In this document: positions 8,930 through 19,269 of the stretch, one piece after another
How positions within the stretch are numbered: the stretch's first letter is position 1
How the letters are laid out: each line of letters begins with the position of its first letter
Source: Halomonas sp. M20
GTDB taxonomy: Bacteria > Pseudomonadota > Gammaproteobacteria > Pseudomonadales > Halomonadaceae
Direction of reading: 5' to 3'
Assembly: GCF_020622265.1 (NCBI RefSeq)
Contig: NZ_JACNMQ010000002.1
Span: forward strand, 496,001 to 560,000
Length of the DNA: 64,000 nt
Notes under the pieces: generated by a model
The model's database searches: none
The model's input: only the letters and a program-made list of their open reading frames with translations
Told to the model about the DNA's origin: nothing
Made by a program: the position numbers and the translations under genes

Positions 8930-9543
8930 TGCGCTACCCGATCCCCAAGCTCGCCGAGGCAGACGTTCATGTCGCCGAGATCGAGATCGAGCGCAGCCGT
9001 TTCATCGCCTGGATAGCCCATGCACCGAATGTTGTCGGATTCGATACGCTGCTTGCCCGGGCTCGGAGCGCCTTCCCGGATGCCAGCCATCACTGCAGCG
9101 CCTTCATTGCGGGCTCGCCCGGGGAGCAGAACGCCATCGGTTTTTCCGATGACGGCGAACCCGGCGGCACCGCGGGGCGACCGATGTTTCATGTGCTTGA
9201 AGGCTCTGGATTCGGCCAGATCGGCTGTGTGGTGACGCGCTATTTCGGTGGCACAAAACTGGGTACCGGCGGCCTCGCCCGAGCCTACTCCCAGGTGGTG
9301 CAGCAAGCACTGGAAACGCTGCCCAGCGTCGACTTTGTCGAACGCCGCGTATTGCGCATCAAGGTCGGCTTCGCCGGCGAAGCCGAGGCCCGCGCCTGGT
9401 TTGCCGAGCAGGACGCGCCCATCGAAAACGTCGATTACACCAGCGACGGCGTGACTCTTACCGTCGGCTGGCCCAGCGACACCACGATCGATCTCGCCCC
9501 GCTAGAAGCTCGGCTTAAAGGCAACATCGCCCTACTCGACTAG
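8929..9543 (+). CDS. yigZ: YigZ family (IMPACT/UPF0029) protein
   Basis: The YigZ/IMPACT family is widespread, with an N-terminal UPF0029 domain and a C-terminal ferredoxin-like domain; the bacterial function is unsettled. The family signature is visible in FSDDGEPGGTAGRPMFHVLEGSG and VTRYFGGTKLGTGGLARAYS. The length of 204 residues is typical. The ATG shares one base with the stop of the S24 peptidase gene, so the two are translationally coupled. It ends 43 nt before the convergent oadB. Confidence 0.92.
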   Translation: MRYPIPKLAEADVHVAEIEIERSRFIAWIAHAPNVVGFDTLLARARSAFPDASHHCSAFIAGSPGEQNAIGFSDDGEPGGTAGRPMFHVLEGSGFGQIGCVVTRYFGGTKLGTGGLARAYSQVVQQALETLPSVDFVERRVLRIKVGFAGEAEARAWFAEQDAPIENVDYTSDGVTLTVGWPSDTTIDLAPLEARLKGNIALLD

Positions 9544-9586
9544 GTTACCGCTGAGCTTGCGCGGTCGTCACGAGCGCAGTAGACCA

Positions 9587-10909
9587 TTAACCCAGGTACT
9601 TGATCATGACACCTGCTGCGACGGCCGACCCGATGACACCGGCCACGTTCGGCCCCATGGCATGCATCAACAAAAAGTTGTGCGGGTTGTAATCCAAGCC
9701 CACCTTATTCGAGACTCGCGCCGCCATGGGTACTGCCGACACCCCGGCGGAGCCGATCAAAGGGTTGATCGGCGTCTTGCTGACCAGGTTCATCAGCTTG
9801 GCCATGAGCACGCCACAGGCGGTGCCGATGGCAAAGGCAACGATACCCAGCCCGAGAATCCCCAGGGTTTCCACGGAGAGGAAGCGATCCGCCACTAGCT
9901 TGGAGCCCACGGACAAGCCCAGAAAGATGGTAACGATATTGATCAGCGCGTTCTGAGCGGTATCGGACAAGCGCTCCACCACACCGCATTCGCGCATCAG
10001 ATTGCCGAAGCAGAACATGCCCAGCAGCGGCGCCGCATCCGGCAGGAACAGTACCACCAGAATCAGCAGCACCAAGGGGAAGAGGATCTTTTCCACCTTG
10101 GAGACCGGTCGCAGCTGGGTCATGACGATCTGGCGCTCCTTTGCGGTGGTCAGCGCCCGCATTATCGGCGGCTGAATCAGGGGTACCAGGGCCATGTAGG
10201 AGTAGGACGCCACGGCAATCGCCCCCAGCAACTCAGGTGCCAGCAGGCTCGAGACATAGATCGAGGTCGGGCCGTCCGCCCCGCCGATGATGCCTATGGC
10301 CGCAGCCTGCTTGAGCGAGAAGTCCATCCAGCCAAGCGTCGTGAAGCCGACCGCACCGAGCAGCGTGGCAAAGATGCCGAACTGTGCGGCGGCCCCCAGA
10401 AACAGGGTGCGCGGATTGGCCAACAGCGGACCGAAATCGGTCATCGCACCGACGCCCATGAAGATCACCAGGGGCGCAACACCGGAAGCGATGGCAATAC
10501 TGTAAAATTGATACAGCATGCCATGATTGAAGCCCGCATCCATCGCCACGTCGCTGGCTGCTCGCACCATCGCCGGGGAAATATCGCCATGCAGGGTATT
10601 GGCAATCGACTCCCGCCAGGCATTGGTGTTCATCGCACCGTCGCGGCCAAGGTCGAGCGCCGCCGAGAGCTGTTCGAGCACCATCGGCTTGGCCAGATGC
10701 GCTGCCTGCTCTGCCGCGGACAGCGCCAATCCCGCTTCGGGAATATTGGCGAGAATGCCGCCGAAGCCGATCGGCACCAGCAGCAGCGGTTCAAACTTCT
10801 TGTTGATGGCCAAGTAAAGCAGCAGCAATCCGACCAGGATCATCAGCGCCTGGCCCGGGCTCATGTTGTAGAGCCCCGAGCCCTGCCAGAGACTAAGCAA
10901 TTTATCCAT
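9587..10909 (-). CDS. oadB: Sodium-translocating oxaloacetate decarboxylase, beta subunit
   Basis: OadB is the membrane subunit that couples decarboxylation of carboxybiotin to outward Na+ pumping. The 440-residue product is hydrophobic with about nine helices and has the family motifs [13 protein letters not shown] and [19 protein letters not shown]. It lies 11 nt after oadA in the order oadG-oadA-oadB. A primary sodium pump fits the inferred halophilic lifestyle. Related decarboxylases (methylmalonyl-CoA, malonate) share this subunit; the OadA partner points to oxaloacetate. Confidence 0.93.
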   Translation of the reverse strand: MDKLLSLWQGSGLYNMSPGQALMILVGLLLLYLAINKKFEPLLLVPIGFGGILANIPEAGLALSAAEQAAHLAKPMVLEQLSAALDLGRDGAMNTNAWRESIANTLHGDISPAMVRAASDVAMDAGFNHGMLYQFYSIAIASGVAPLVIFMGVGAMTDFGPLLANPRTLFLGAAAQFGIFATLLGAVGFTTLGWMDFSLKQAAAIGIIGGADGPTSIYVSSLLAPELLGAIAVASYSYMALVPLIQPPIMRALTTAKERQIVMTQLRPVSKVEKILFPLVLLILVVLFLPDAAPLLGMFCFGNLMRECGVVERLSDTAQNALINIVTIFLGLSVGSKLVADRFLSVETLGILGLGIVAFAIGTACGVLMAKLMNLVSKTPINPLIGSAGVSAVPMAARVSNKVGLDYNPHNFLLMHAMGPNVAGVIGSAVAAGVMIKYLG

Positions 10910-10920
10910 GAGATCTGTCC

Positions 10921-12750
10921 TTAGAGAATGATCAGCGTATCGCCTACGGCCACACTGTCGCCTTCCTTGACCTTGATCTCGGATACCGTGCCGGCCTTAC
11001 TGGCACGAACCTCGGTTTCCATCTTCATGGCTTCGAGAATGATCACCACGTCACCGTCTTCCACGCTATCGCCGGGGGCGACAGTGACCTTGAAGATGTT
11101 GCCCGCCAAGGGTGCGCTGATACTGGCGCCGCTTCCGGCTGCCGGTGCCTCTTTCTTGGTCGGCGTTGTGCCATCTTCCCCGCTTGTGGTCTTGACCTGG
11201 CTGATATCTCCGCCTTCGGCAACCTCGACCACATACTGCTTGCCATTGACGCTGATGGTGTAGGTCTCGGGGCCGTTGGCTGGCGTTTGGCTTTCACTCT
11301 TGGCCGGCGTGGTCGCGTTATTCGTTCCCACCGTCTGGCCGTCCGGTGCCCCAGGTGCCGGCTCGAAGGCGCTAGGGTCATCGCGATGCTTGAGAAACTT
11401 CAGCCCGATCTGGGGGAACAAGGCATAGGTCAGGACGTCATCGATCTCGCGCTCACCTTCCTCTAAGCGAACATCCTCCTCCTTGGCCTTGCAGCGCAGC
11501 TCATCGCGCAGCCTGTCCATCTCGGGTTCGAGTTTGTCCGCCGGACGGCAGGTGATCGGCTCGCTTCCTTCCAGCACTCGCGCTTGAAGTTCCTTGTTGA
11601 AGGGCGCCGGCGCGGCGCCGTACTCACCCTTGAGCAGCGCCTGCACCTCCTTGGAAATCGACTTGTAACGCTCGCCCATCATCACATTCATCACCGCCTG
11701 GGTGCCGACGATCTGGGATGTCGGGGTGACCAGGGGAATATAACCCAGGTCTTCGCGCACCTTGGGAATCTCATTGAGCACATCATCGAGCTTGTCACCG
11801 GCGCCCTGCTCCTTGAGCTGGCCTTCCATATTGGTGAGCATGCCGCCGGGTACCTGGGCCAGCAGGATACGGGAGTCGATACCCTTGAGGGAGCCCTCGA
11901 AAGCAGCGTACTTCTTGCGTACCTCGCGAAAATAGGCGGCGATATCCTCGAGCAACGCCAGATCCAGCCCCGTATCGCGCTCAGTTTCCTGCATGATGGC
12001 GACCACGGACTCGGTAGGACTATGGCCGTAGGTCATCGACATCGAGGAGATCGCGGTGTCGACATTGTCGATGCCCGCCTCCACTGCCTTGAGGATGGTG
12101 GCGGTGGAAAGCCCGGTGGTGGCGTGGCACTGCATGTGGATCGGAACCGACAGGCTCTGCTTCAGACGCGAGACCAGATCGAAGGCGGTGTAAGGCGTCA
12201 GCAGTCCGGCCATGTCCTTGATCATCACAGAGTGAGCGCCCATATCCTCAAGACGCTTGGCCAGATCGACCCAACCCTCCAGGGTGTGTACCGGGCTCAC
12301 GGTGTAGGAGATAGCGCCCTGAGCATGACCGTCGTTGTCGATGACTGCCTTGAGCGGGCGTTCGAAGTTGCGCGGATCGTTCATCGCATCGAATACGCGG
12401 AACACATCGACGCCGTTGAACCGGGCCCGCTCGACGAAAGCATCCACCACATCGTCGGCATAGTGCCGATAACCGAGTAGATTCTGGGCTCGCAGCAGCA
12501 TTTGCTGACGGGTATTGGGCATCACTTCCTTTAGCGCCCGGATGCGCGCCCAGGGATCTTCTCCTAGATAGCGGATGCAGGCATCGAAGGTCGCCCCGCC
12601 CCAGGACTCCACGGACCAAAACCCCACACGATCGAGCTTCTCAGCGATCGGCAGCATATCGTCAAGCCGCATCCTGGTGGCGAACAGCGATTGATGAGCG
12701 TCGCGCAGTACGACATCGGTGATACCCAGCGGGCGTCGAGTCTCCGTCAT
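10921..12750 (-). CDS. oadA: Oxaloacetate decarboxylase, alpha subunit (biotin carboxyltransferase)
   Basis: OadA transfers CO2 from oxaloacetate to its own biotin. The N-terminal HMGL-like carboxyltransferase domain shows [18 protein letters not shown] and MIKDMAGLL; a conserved PYC-OADA domain follows. After a Pro/Ala/Thr-rich linker (about residues 470-530) comes the biotinyl domain with EAMKMET near the C-terminus, its lysine being the biotin site. I chose ATG 12750 ([12 protein letters not shown]); the longer frame adds 21 residues without homology. The gene follows oadG after 73 nt. The 609-residue length is normal. Confidence 0.95.
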   Translation of the reverse strand: MTETRRPLGITDVVLRDAHQSLFATRMRLDDMLPIAEKLDRVGFWSVESWGGATFDACIRYLGEDPWARIRALKEVMPNTRQQMLLRAQNLLGYRHYADDVVDAFVERARFNGVDVFRVFDAMNDPRNFERPLKAVIDNDGHAQGAISYTVSPVHTLEGWVDLAKRLEDMGAHSVMIKDMAGLLTPYTAFDLVSRLKQSLSVPIHMQCHATTGLSTATILKAVEAGIDNVDTAISSMSMTYGHSPTESVVAIMQETERDTGLDLALLEDIAAYFREVRKKYAAFEGSLKGIDSRILLAQVPGGMLTNMEGQLKEQGAGDKLDDVLNEIPKVREDLGYIPLVTPTSQIVGTQAVMNVMMGERYKSISKEVQALLKGEYGAAPAPFNKELQARVLEGSEPITCRPADKLEPEMDRLRDELRCKAKEEDVRLEEGEREIDDVLTYALFPQIGLKFLKHRDDPSAFEPAPGAPDGQTVGTNNATTPAKSESQTPANGPETYTISVNGKQYVVEVAEGGDISQVKTTSGEDGTTPTKKEAPAAGSGASISAPLAGNIFKVTVAPGDSVEDGDVVIILEAMKMETEVRASKAGTVSEIKVKEGDSVAVGDTLIIL

Positions 12751-12823
12751 GATAAAGGAACCCTTGTTTCCGTTGTTTTTTGAAGTGCTCTGGCGTACTG
12801 AATGTACGCTCAAGATCGTTTAC

Positions 12824-13084
12824 TCAGCGACGATGGCGCTGGCGATAGCGTTTTACCGCGGCGCTGATGACCGCGATCATTTCATCGTGATTGTCTGCGC
12901 CCTTGCCGCCCTCAGGCGTCGAGCGTGACGACTTTTCCTGCCCTACTGGCGCTGGCACGAAAGACATCACTAGCCGCGACATCAATGCCGTGGCAAATAC
13001 CAGCAATGTCAGAAAAACGAACACGAATCCCATGCCGAACGCGACGAGACTCAAGCCTTCCTGCATCAGTGATGTGTTATCCAT
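12824..13084 (-). CDS. oadG: Oxaloacetate decarboxylase, gamma subunit
   Basis: OadG is the small membrane subunit that assembles the alpha and beta subunits of the sodium pump. The 86-residue product has one membrane helix (about 12-35), a hydrophilic linker, and a charged C-terminus (MIAVISAAVKRYRQRHRR) of the kind that contacts OadA. Its position directly upstream of oadA supports the call. It is divergent from dusC, with 117 bp between starts. Confidence 0.9.
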   Translation of the reverse strand: MDNTSLMQEGLSLVAFGMGFVFVFLTLLVFATALMSRLVMSFVPAPVGQEKSSRSTPEGGKGADNHDEMIAVISAAVKRYRQRHRR

Positions 13085-13201
13085 GGGCGGTACCCCTTGG
13101 CTGATTGTCGATGATGCCTACGGCGTTCATGCCGTTCCGGCCGTAGCTGTTATACTTGCCGGCCTTTATGTGCGCTAGCAAATTCATCGGCGGAAATTCC
13201 T

Positions 13202-14185
13202 GTGGTCGACTTACTGCATCCTGGGCGTCTTGGCCTGGCGCCCATGGAGGGCGTCATCGATGCCCATGCCCGCGCCTTGCTCACGACACGTCCCGGTTTC
13301 GACTGGGCGGTGACGGAGTTCGTGCGCGTCGTCGATGCTCGCCTGCCACCTCGGGTGTTCTACAAGCATTGTCCCGAGCTCATTCATGCCCCTGCCGCGA
13401 CACCGAACGGGACGCCGGTGCACCTGCAACTGCTCGGCTCCGATCCCGAAGCGCTTGCCGCCAATGCTCATCAAGCGCTCAAGTTGAACGCAACCTGTCT
13501 CGATCTCAATTTTGGCTGCCCTGCCAAGACGGTCAATCGTCACGATGGCGGCGCGTCCTTGCTGCGCGATCCTCGCCGGGTCGAAGGGGCAGTATCCGCC
13601 GTTCATACCGCTCTTGCCGGCGCCATTCCCGTCACTGCCAAAATCCGTCTCGGGTTTTCAGATCGTCGCCTGGCACTCGACTGCGCCAAGGCGGCAGAGG
13701 CCGGCGGCGCTGCCCATCTGGTGGTACATGGCCGCACGCGCGACGAAGGCTACCGCCCCCCGGCCCACTGGGAGTGGATCGCACGGATACGCCAGGCCCT
13801 GCACATACCGGTAATCGTCAATGGCGATATCTGGTCCCTGGAGGATTATTGGCGCGCCCGCAGTCTCTCGGGTTGCGAGGATGCCATGCTGGGTCGCGGC
13901 GCCCTGGCAGACCCGCTTCTTGCCTGCCGCATCCGCCATTGGCAAAGCACCGGCGAACGCTTGCCCGCTACCACTTGGCAGGTACGCGCGGAAATCCTGA
14001 CCGCATATGCTGCGTTGCAGCGTATCACACTTCCCGAGCGTGTCGTGGTTTCACTACTTAAACAATGGTTGAATCACATGCGTGCACGGCACGAACAGGC
14101 TGGGCAGCGCTTTACGCTATTGCGTCGCGTGACACAGCTGGACTCATTCTTGGAGGGGCTGACGACTACCCTGGACACGGCTTAG
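13202..14185 (+). CDS. dusC: tRNA-dihydrouridine(16) synthase DusC
   Basis: DusC is an FMN enzyme that reduces uridine 16 in tRNA D-loops. Visible features are LAPMEGVIDAHAR near the N-terminus (MEGV being characteristic of DusC), the catalytic-cysteine motif LNFGCPAKTVNRHDGGASLL, and the FMN/phosphate segments VHGRTRDEGYRPPAHW and PVIVNGDIW. The start is GTG at 13202. The length of 327 residues is standard. It stands alone, before the tRNA cluster on the opposite strand. Confidence 0.93.
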   Translation: MVDLLHPGRLGLAPMEGVIDAHARALLTTRPGFDWAVTEFVRVVDARLPPRVFYKHCPELIHAPAATPNGTPVHLQLLGSDPEALAANAHQALKLNATCLDLNFGCPAKTVNRHDGGASLLRDPRRVEGAVSAVHTALAGAIPVTAKIRLGFSDRRLALDCAKAAEAGGAAHLVVHGRTRDEGYRPPAHWEWIARIRQALHIPVIVNGDIWSLEDYWRARSLSGCEDAMLGRGALADPLLACRIRHWQSTGERLPATTWQVRAEILTAYAALQRITLPERVVVSLLKQWLNHMRARHEQAGQRFTLLRRVTQLDSFLEGLTTTLDTA

Positions 14186-14232
14186 CTATCGGCAAGAGAA
14201 AGAGGCGATAGGAAATGGGAGGGCTGAAACGC

Positions 14233-14263
14233 AATCACCCGCCTCGAATGAAGGCGGGTGATT
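14233..14263. terminator. Perfect 12-bp hairpin between dusC and the tRNA-Arg genes
   Basis: AATCACCCGCCT (14233-14244) pairs perfectly with 14252-14263 around a 7-nt loop. It lies 5 bp beyond the 3' end of the first tRNA-Arg and 47 bp beyond the dusC stop, so it could stop transcription from both sides. There is no long T-run on either strand, so terminator strength is uncertain. Confidence 0.55.
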
Positions 14264-14268
14264 AAAAC

Positions 14269-14345
14269 TGGCGCGCCCGGGAGGATTCGAACCTCCGACC
14301 CTCTGATTCGTAGTCAGATACTCTATCCAGCTGAGCTACGGGCGC
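14269..14345 (-). tRNA. tRNA-Arg (anticodon ACG)
   Basis: The minus strand folds as a 77-nt tRNA: acceptor GCGCCCG pairing with CGGGCGC, discriminator G, encoded CCA (plus-strand tgg at 14269-14271), D-arm GCTCAGCTGGATAGAGT, anticodon stem-loop CTGACTACGAATCAG with anticodon ACG, and T-arm with GGTTCGAATCC. The anticodon is the one whose first base is normally deaminated to inosine. It is identical to the copy at 14378-14454. Confidence 0.98.
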
Positions 14346-14377
14346 AGAAACAATTCAAGCAATATCGTATGATGACA

Positions 14378-14454
14378 TGGCGCGCCCGGGAGGATTCGAA
14401 CCTCCGACCCTCTGATTCGTAGTCAGATACTCTATCCAGCTGAGCTACGGGCGC
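14378..14454 (-). tRNA. tRNA-Arg (anticodon ACG), second copy
   Basis: This is an identical 77-nt copy of the tRNA-Arg at 14269-14345, with the same arms, ACG anticodon and encoded CCA. Only 32 bp separate the two genes, while the spacer sequence differs. That indicates tandem duplication followed by concerted evolution, or one precursor transcript carrying tRNA-Ser and both tRNA-Arg. Confidence 0.98.
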
Positions 14455-14546
14455 TTGATCATCATGCTGCTCATGCGGCGGTCATGCCACGTTCAACAAC
14501 GGTGTGAAGATGATGATGCACTGGCTATGAAGAATACCCAGTGAAG

Positions 14547-14639
14547 TGGCGGAGAGAGAGGGATTCGAACCCTCGATAGGGCTATAAACCCTATACTCCC
14601 TTAGCAGGGGAGCGCCTTCAGCCACTCGGCCATCTCTCC
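14547..14639 (-). tRNA. tRNA-Ser (anticodon GCT)
   Basis: The minus strand gives a 93-nt class II tRNA: acceptor GGAGAGA pairing with TCTCTCC, discriminator G, encoded CCA (plus tgg at 14547-14549), anticodon GCT in the CTCCCCTGCTAAGGGAG arm, a long variable arm, and a T-loop with GGTTCGAATCC. It lies between csrA and the two tRNA-Arg genes, a common gammaproteobacterial arrangement. Confidence 0.98.
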
Positions 14640-14719
14640 CTCATCAACACGGCGCGTAGATTACCGATTACGGCCTTGGCTGTCCACCCTTGAAAAGGAA
14701 TTTCTGGGCAGACAAACCA

Positions 14720-14917
14720 TCACGCCTCGGAGTCGTTGTCTTCGCCGCCGGTCTTTTCGCGCTGAATGCGCTGATAGATTTCTTCACGATGAACGGCAAC
14801 GTCCCGAGGAGCATTGACACCGATGCGCACCTGATTACCTTTTACACCCAACACGGTGACGGTTATTTCATCACCTATCATCAACGTTTCGCCTACCCGG
14901 CGAGTCAGGATGAGCAT
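14720..14917 (-). CDS. csrA: Carbon storage regulator CsrA (RsmA)
   Basis: CsrA is a dimeric RNA-binding protein that binds GGA motifs in mRNA leaders, usually blocking translation. The 65-residue product starts [18 protein letters not shown] and contains [22 protein letters not shown]; the conserved L4 and R44 RNA-binding positions are present, with a variable acidic tail. It lies between lysC and tRNA-Ser, its usual neighbourhood. Two GGA-rich candidate antagonist RNAs are found at 26.8-27.3 kb in this window. Confidence 0.97.
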   Translation of the reverse strand: MLILTRRVGETLMIGDEITVTVLGVKGNQVRIGVNAPRDVAVHREEIYQRIQREKTGGEDNDSEA

Positions 14918-15124
14918 GCTGATCTCCTTTCGAACTTCTTCCTAAAGGTTAGCTGCGATACGAACAAGCCTCGCAGCGCAATGCCTACATGCGATATATG
15001 CCACCGTGAGGCTGACTCTCTGGGGCATATTACACCCGACAGTCTCTTTGAATGAACTTTCTAAGTCCAATGTATCATTCGCGGAGAGCGAACTTGAACA
15101 GCTGCGTTTGGATTTTCACCGTTT

Positions 15125-16372
15125 TCATTCACTCTCAGGGTCTTTCTTGTCCAGGCCAAAGGCCTGATGAAGCATGCGCACGGCAAGCTCCATCTGCTTC
15201 TCATCGATCACCACGGAAATCTTGATTTCCGACGTGGATACCATCCGAATGTTGATGTTCTCTTCTGCCAGCGTGCGGAACATCCTGGAGGCCACCCCTG
15301 CATGGGAGCGCATCCCCACACCCACAAGTGAAACTTTAGCTATGTTATCGTCGCCACGCAATTCTCCTTCGCCCAGGTCCGGCAGCACCTGCTCCTTGAG
15401 GATCTTCATGGTCTGCTTGTAATCGCCTTTGGCCACGGTAAAGGTGAAATCGGTGTAATTGCCCGTTGGCGCCACGTTCTGCACGATCATGTCGACTTCG
15501 ATATTGGCATCGGCAATCGGGCCGAGAATGCGCCAGGCAACGCCAGGAACGTCAGGCGTATTAAGCAGCGTTAGTTTGGCTTCGTTGGCAGTAAAGGCAA
15601 TACCGGAAATTAGCGGCTCTTCCATGGAATCCTCTTCGTGTTGGTCGGCGATGATAAGGGTACCTGGGCCATCCTCGAAACTGGATAGTACCCGCAGGGG
15701 AACATTGTACTTGCCGGCGAACTCGACGGCGCGAATCTGTAATACCTTGGAACCCAGGCTCGCCAGTTCAAGCATCTCTTCTACGGTAATGGTTTCAAGA
15801 CGCTGCGCTTTGGAACATACCCGGGGATCCGTGGTGTAGACACCATCGACATCGGTATAGATCTGGCACTCGTCTGCATTGAGCGCCGCCGCCAGGGCCA
15901 CGCCGGTGGTATCCGAGCCGCCGCGACCCAGGGTCGTGATGTTGCCCTCTTCATCGACACCCTGGAAGCCGGCGACTACAACCACCTGCCCCTCCTCGAG
16001 ATCCTGGCGCAAATCCTCTGTCTCGATGCGCTGAATACGCGCCTTGGTATGGGCGCTGTCGGTACGAATCCCGACCTGGGCACCGGTGTAGGAAGTGGCG
16101 GGCACTCCCGTCTTCTGCAGAGCCATGGCCAGCAGTGAAATGGTCACCTGCTCCCCAGTGGAAACCAACATGTCCATTTCACGAGGCGTTGGCTCATCGT
16201 TGATCTGACCGGCCAATTCGATCAGGCGATTGGTCTCACCACTCATTGCCGAAACGACCACTACGACCTGATGGCCTTGTTCCCGAAACCGCTTGACCTT
16301 TTCCGCGACGGCCTTGATGCGCTCGACAGTACCGACCGAAGTGCCGCCGAATTTCTGTACGTATAGCGCCAT
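15125..16372 (-). CDS. lysC: Aspartate kinase (monofunctional, two ACT domains)
   Basis: This enzyme phosphorylates aspartate, the first step to lysine, threonine and methionine (and to ectoine in halophiles). It starts MALYVQKFGGTSVGTVERI with the KFGGTS kinase signature; the amino-acid kinase domain covers about 1-245, followed by two ACT regulatory domains with VGVGMRSHAGVASRMF. The 415-residue length matches class II aspartokinases, which often also make a beta subunit from an internal start. It follows alaS by 73 nt and precedes csrA. Confidence 0.95.
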   Translation of the reverse strand: MALYVQKFGGTSVGTVERIKAVAEKVKRFREQGHQVVVVVSAMSGETNRLIELAGQINDEPTPREMDMLVSTGEQVTISLLAMALQKTGVPATSYTGAQVGIRTDSAHTKARIQRIETEDLRQDLEEGQVVVVAGFQGVDEEGNITTLGRGGSDTTGVALAAALNADECQIYTDVDGVYTTDPRVCSKAQRLETITVEEMLELASLGSKVLQIRAVEFAGKYNVPLRVLSSFEDGPGTLIIADQHEEDSMEEPLISGIAFTANEAKLTLLNTPDVPGVAWRILGPIADANIEVDMIVQNVAPTGNYTDFTFTVAKGDYKQTMKILKEQVLPDLGEGELRGDDNIAKVSLVGVGMRSHAGVASRMFRTLAEENINIRMVSTSEIKISVVIDEKQMELAVRMLHQAFGLDKKDPESE

Positions 16373-16445
16373 AGATTATTTATCCTTGAAGTCGTGAATT
16401 CATAAAATCCAGAGCCCCGCACCAGAGGCCCCAGCCCTCGCTTAG

Positions 16446-19049
16446 CTAGTTCAACTGGGTCTTGAGCCACGCTGGTACACTTTTCAACGCCTCTGGCAGG
16501 GCCGCGGCATCACTTCCCCCTGCCTGAGCCATATCCGCTCGCCCGCCACCCTTGCCGCCTACCTGGGCGGCAACATGATTGACCAGATCGCCGGCCTTTA
16601 CCCTGGCAGTGAGGTCGTTAGTGACTCCGGCGATCAGGCTTACTTTATCCCCTGCGGTCGTCCCCAGTACTAATACCCCGGAACCCAGCTTGTTCTTGAG
16701 CTGATCGAGCAAGCCACGCAGCTCTTTGCCAGATACACCTTCGACCTGCTTGGCCAGCACCTTGATACCGGCGACTTCCATAGCCTCACCAAGCATGTCG
16801 CTTCCTGCAGCGCTAGTGAGCTTGGCCTTGAGCCGCTCGAGCTCCTTTTCCATCTCACGATTGCGTTCGAGCAGCGAGTCGATCCGCTGCTCCACCTGCT
16901 CTGGCTTGGCCTTGAGACGCTCGGCGATATACGCAACCCGGGCCTCCTGATCGCGAAAGTAAGCCAGCGCGCCTTCGCCGGTAATGGCTTCGATACGACG
17001 GACACCGGCAGCAATGCCGGTCTCCGAGAGGATATGGAAACAGCCGATGTCGCCACTGCGGGCGACATGGGTGCCGCCGCAGAGCTCGATGGAAAAGTCG
17101 TTGGCGCCGATGGTCAGCACCCGTACGCTATCGCTGTACTTGGCCTCGAACAGCGCCGCCGCTCCCTTGGCCTTGGCTTCATCCAGGGTCATCTGCTGGA
17201 TATGAGTGTCCGCATTGGCCAGCACCTGCTGATTGACGATGGTCTCCACCTGGGCGAGCTGTTCAGTGCTCATTGCCTCGAAATGACTGAAATCGAAACG
17301 CAGCCGCTCGGCGGTCACCAAGGAGCCTTTCTGCTGCACATGATCGCCAAGCACACGCTTGAGCGCTTCATGCATCAAGTGTGTTGCCGAATGGTTGCGT
17401 ACCGTCGCCGCGCGCAGACCAGCGTCCACCCGAGGCGTTACCGACGCGCCTGGCTGCAGTCGACCTTCGATCATCACGCCATGATGCAGGTGATGTCCGC
17501 CTTGCTTCTGGGTATCGGTGACCTGAAAACGCAGATTCGAGCCTTCGAGATAGCCGGTATCCCCTATCTGGCCACCAGACTCCCCATAAAACGGTGTGCG
17601 ATCGAGTACTACCACGCCTTTGTCGCCTTCCCCGAGCTCGGCCAGCGCATTGCCGGCTTCATCGATCAGCGCGGTGACCCGGGACTCGTCCTCGAGATGC
17701 TCGTACCCACTAAAGGTCGTCTCCCCTTCGAGTTCCAGGCCTGCGGTGTAATCCGCACCGAACTGGCTGGCCGCTCGGGCCCGTTCGCGCTGGGCTTCGA
17801 GTTCACGCTGAAACCCCACTTCATCCAGGGTCACGCCGCGCTCACGACAAATGTCCGCGGTCAGATCGAAGGGAAAGCCGTAAGTGTCGTAAAGCTTGAA
17901 CACCGTCTCGCCGGCCAGCACATCGCCATTCAGCTCACTTAGCGCCGTCTCCAACAGCCCCATGCCGTGTTCCAAGGTGCGGGCGAACTGCTCTTCTTCC
18001 TTGAGCAGAATTCTCTTGATCTGCGGGCGGGCCTTGCGCAATTCTGGGTAGGCATCGCCCATCTCCGCGTCCAGCGCCTCCACCAGTTTGTGGAAGAACG
18101 GCTCTCGAGCGCCCAGCTTATGGCCGTGGCGAACCGCACGGCGAATGATTCGGCGCAGCACGTAACCACGGCCTTCGTTGGAGGGCAGCACGCCATCCAC
18201 GATCAGAAAGGCGCAGGAACGAATGTGATCCGCGATCACCCTGAGGGACGGCGCGGAATTATCCTCGTGACCGGTGGCTTCGGCAGCAGCGGTCAGCAGA
18301 TTCTGAAACAGATCGATTTCGTAGTTGGAGTGCACCCCTTGCATCACTGCCGCGATGCGCTCCAGCCCCATGCCGGTATCGATGGAAGGCTTGGGCAATG
18401 GATTCATGTTGCCCGCTGCATCGCGATCGAACTGCATGAATACCAGGTTCCAGATCTCGATATAGCGGTCGCCGTCCTCTTCAGGGCTACCGGGAGGGCC
18501 GCCCCATACCTCCGGGCCGTGATCAAAGAAGATTTCCGAGCTGGGCCCACAGGGGCCGGTATCCCCCATCTGCCAGAAGTTGTCTTCATCGAGCTTCGAG
18601 AACCGCTCCGGGTCGATGCCGATCTCGTCTTTCCAGATGCGCTCGGCCTCGTCGTCGCCTATGTGCACCGTGACCCACAGTTTTTCCTTGGGCAAACCCA
18701 AGGTGCCGGTGAGGAAAGACCAGGCAAAGCGGATGGCATCCTGCTTGAAATAGTCGCCGAAGCTGAAGTTGCCCAGCATCTCGAAAAAGGTGTGATGGCG
18801 AGCGGTATAGCCGACGTTGTCCAGGTCGTTGTGCTTGCCGCCGGCACGCACGCAGCGCTGGGACGAGGTTGCCCGCACGTAAGGGCGCGGGTCGCGACCC
18901 AGGAATACATCCTTGAAAGGCACCATGCCCGCATTGGTGAACAACAGGGTCGGGTCATTGCCCGGCACCAGAGAACTCGACGGCACGATGCTGTGCCCTT
19001 GTTCTTCGAAAAAGCTCAAAAAGGCCTGTCTGATGTCTGCGCTTTTCAT
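16446..19049 (-). CDS. alaS: Alanyl-tRNA synthetase
   Basis: AlaS charges tRNA-Ala and clears mischarged Ser and Gly. The 867-residue product has the class II aminoacylation domain ([29 protein letters not shown]), the editing domain with zinc-type motifs [12 protein letters not shown] and [15 protein letters not shown], a coiled-coil stretch (about 700-750), and the C-Ala domain with [13 protein letters not shown]. The length is normal. The order alaS-lysC-csrA is conserved in gammaproteobacteria. The 220 bp to recX hold no gene. Confidence 0.97.
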   Translation of the reverse strand: MKSADIRQAFLSFFEEQGHSIVPSSSLVPGNDPTLLFTNAGMVPFKDVFLGRDPRPYVRATSSQRCVRAGGKHNDLDNVGYTARHHTFFEMLGNFSFGDYFKQDAIRFAWSFLTGTLGLPKEKLWVTVHIGDDEAERIWKDEIGIDPERFSKLDEDNFWQMGDTGPCGPSSEIFFDHGPEVWGGPPGSPEEDGDRYIEIWNLVFMQFDRDAAGNMNPLPKPSIDTGMGLERIAAVMQGVHSNYEIDLFQNLLTAAAEATGHEDNSAPSLRVIADHIRSCAFLIVDGVLPSNEGRGYVLRRIIRRAVRHGHKLGAREPFFHKLVEALDAEMGDAYPELRKARPQIKRILLKEEEQFARTLEHGMGLLETALSELNGDVLAGETVFKLYDTYGFPFDLTADICRERGVTLDEVGFQRELEAQRERARAASQFGADYTAGLELEGETTFSGYEHLEDESRVTALIDEAGNALAELGEGDKGVVVLDRTPFYGESGGQIGDTGYLEGSNLRFQVTDTQKQGGHHLHHGVMIEGRLQPGASVTPRVDAGLRAATVRNHSATHLMHEALKRVLGDHVQQKGSLVTAERLRFDFSHFEAMSTEQLAQVETIVNQQVLANADTHIQQMTLDEAKAKGAAALFEAKYSDSVRVLTIGANDFSIELCGGTHVARSGDIGCFHILSETGIAAGVRRIEAITGEGALAYFRDQEARVAYIAERLKAKPEQVEQRIDSLLERNREMEKELERLKAKLTSAAGSDMLGEAMEVAGIKVLAKQVEGVSGKELRGLLDQLKNKLGSGVLVLGTTAGDKVSLIAGVTNDLTARVKAGDLVNHVAAQVGGKGGGRADMAQAGGSDAAALPEALKSVPAWLKTQLN

Positions 19050-19269
19050 AGAAAACCCGTGGTAAATAAGCGTTTAGGCGCTGAGGGCAGGCGGTCGTTG
19101 CCTATCGATGATGGCTGATGATGGCTTGGCATATCACGAAGTGGACGCCACCCGGGGCCGTCGCGTGGCGAACTAGTATAACGCAGTCTTTAAACGACTA
19201 AAGGGGGGAGGTGAAGAAGCGCAAGGAAGCAATCAGCAGGAAAGCGACAGAAAAGAGGGCGTGGGAAGT

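Noticed and set aside
14269..14454. tRNA-Arg pair as an integration site of an element
   Set aside because: No integrase and no repeated tRNA 3' fragment were seen nearby; neighbours on both sides are conserved housekeeping genes, and both copies are complete tRNAs.
16261..16470. 69-residue frame between lysC and alaS
   Set aside because: It lies mostly inside lysC in another frame, without a ribosome site or recognisable similarity.
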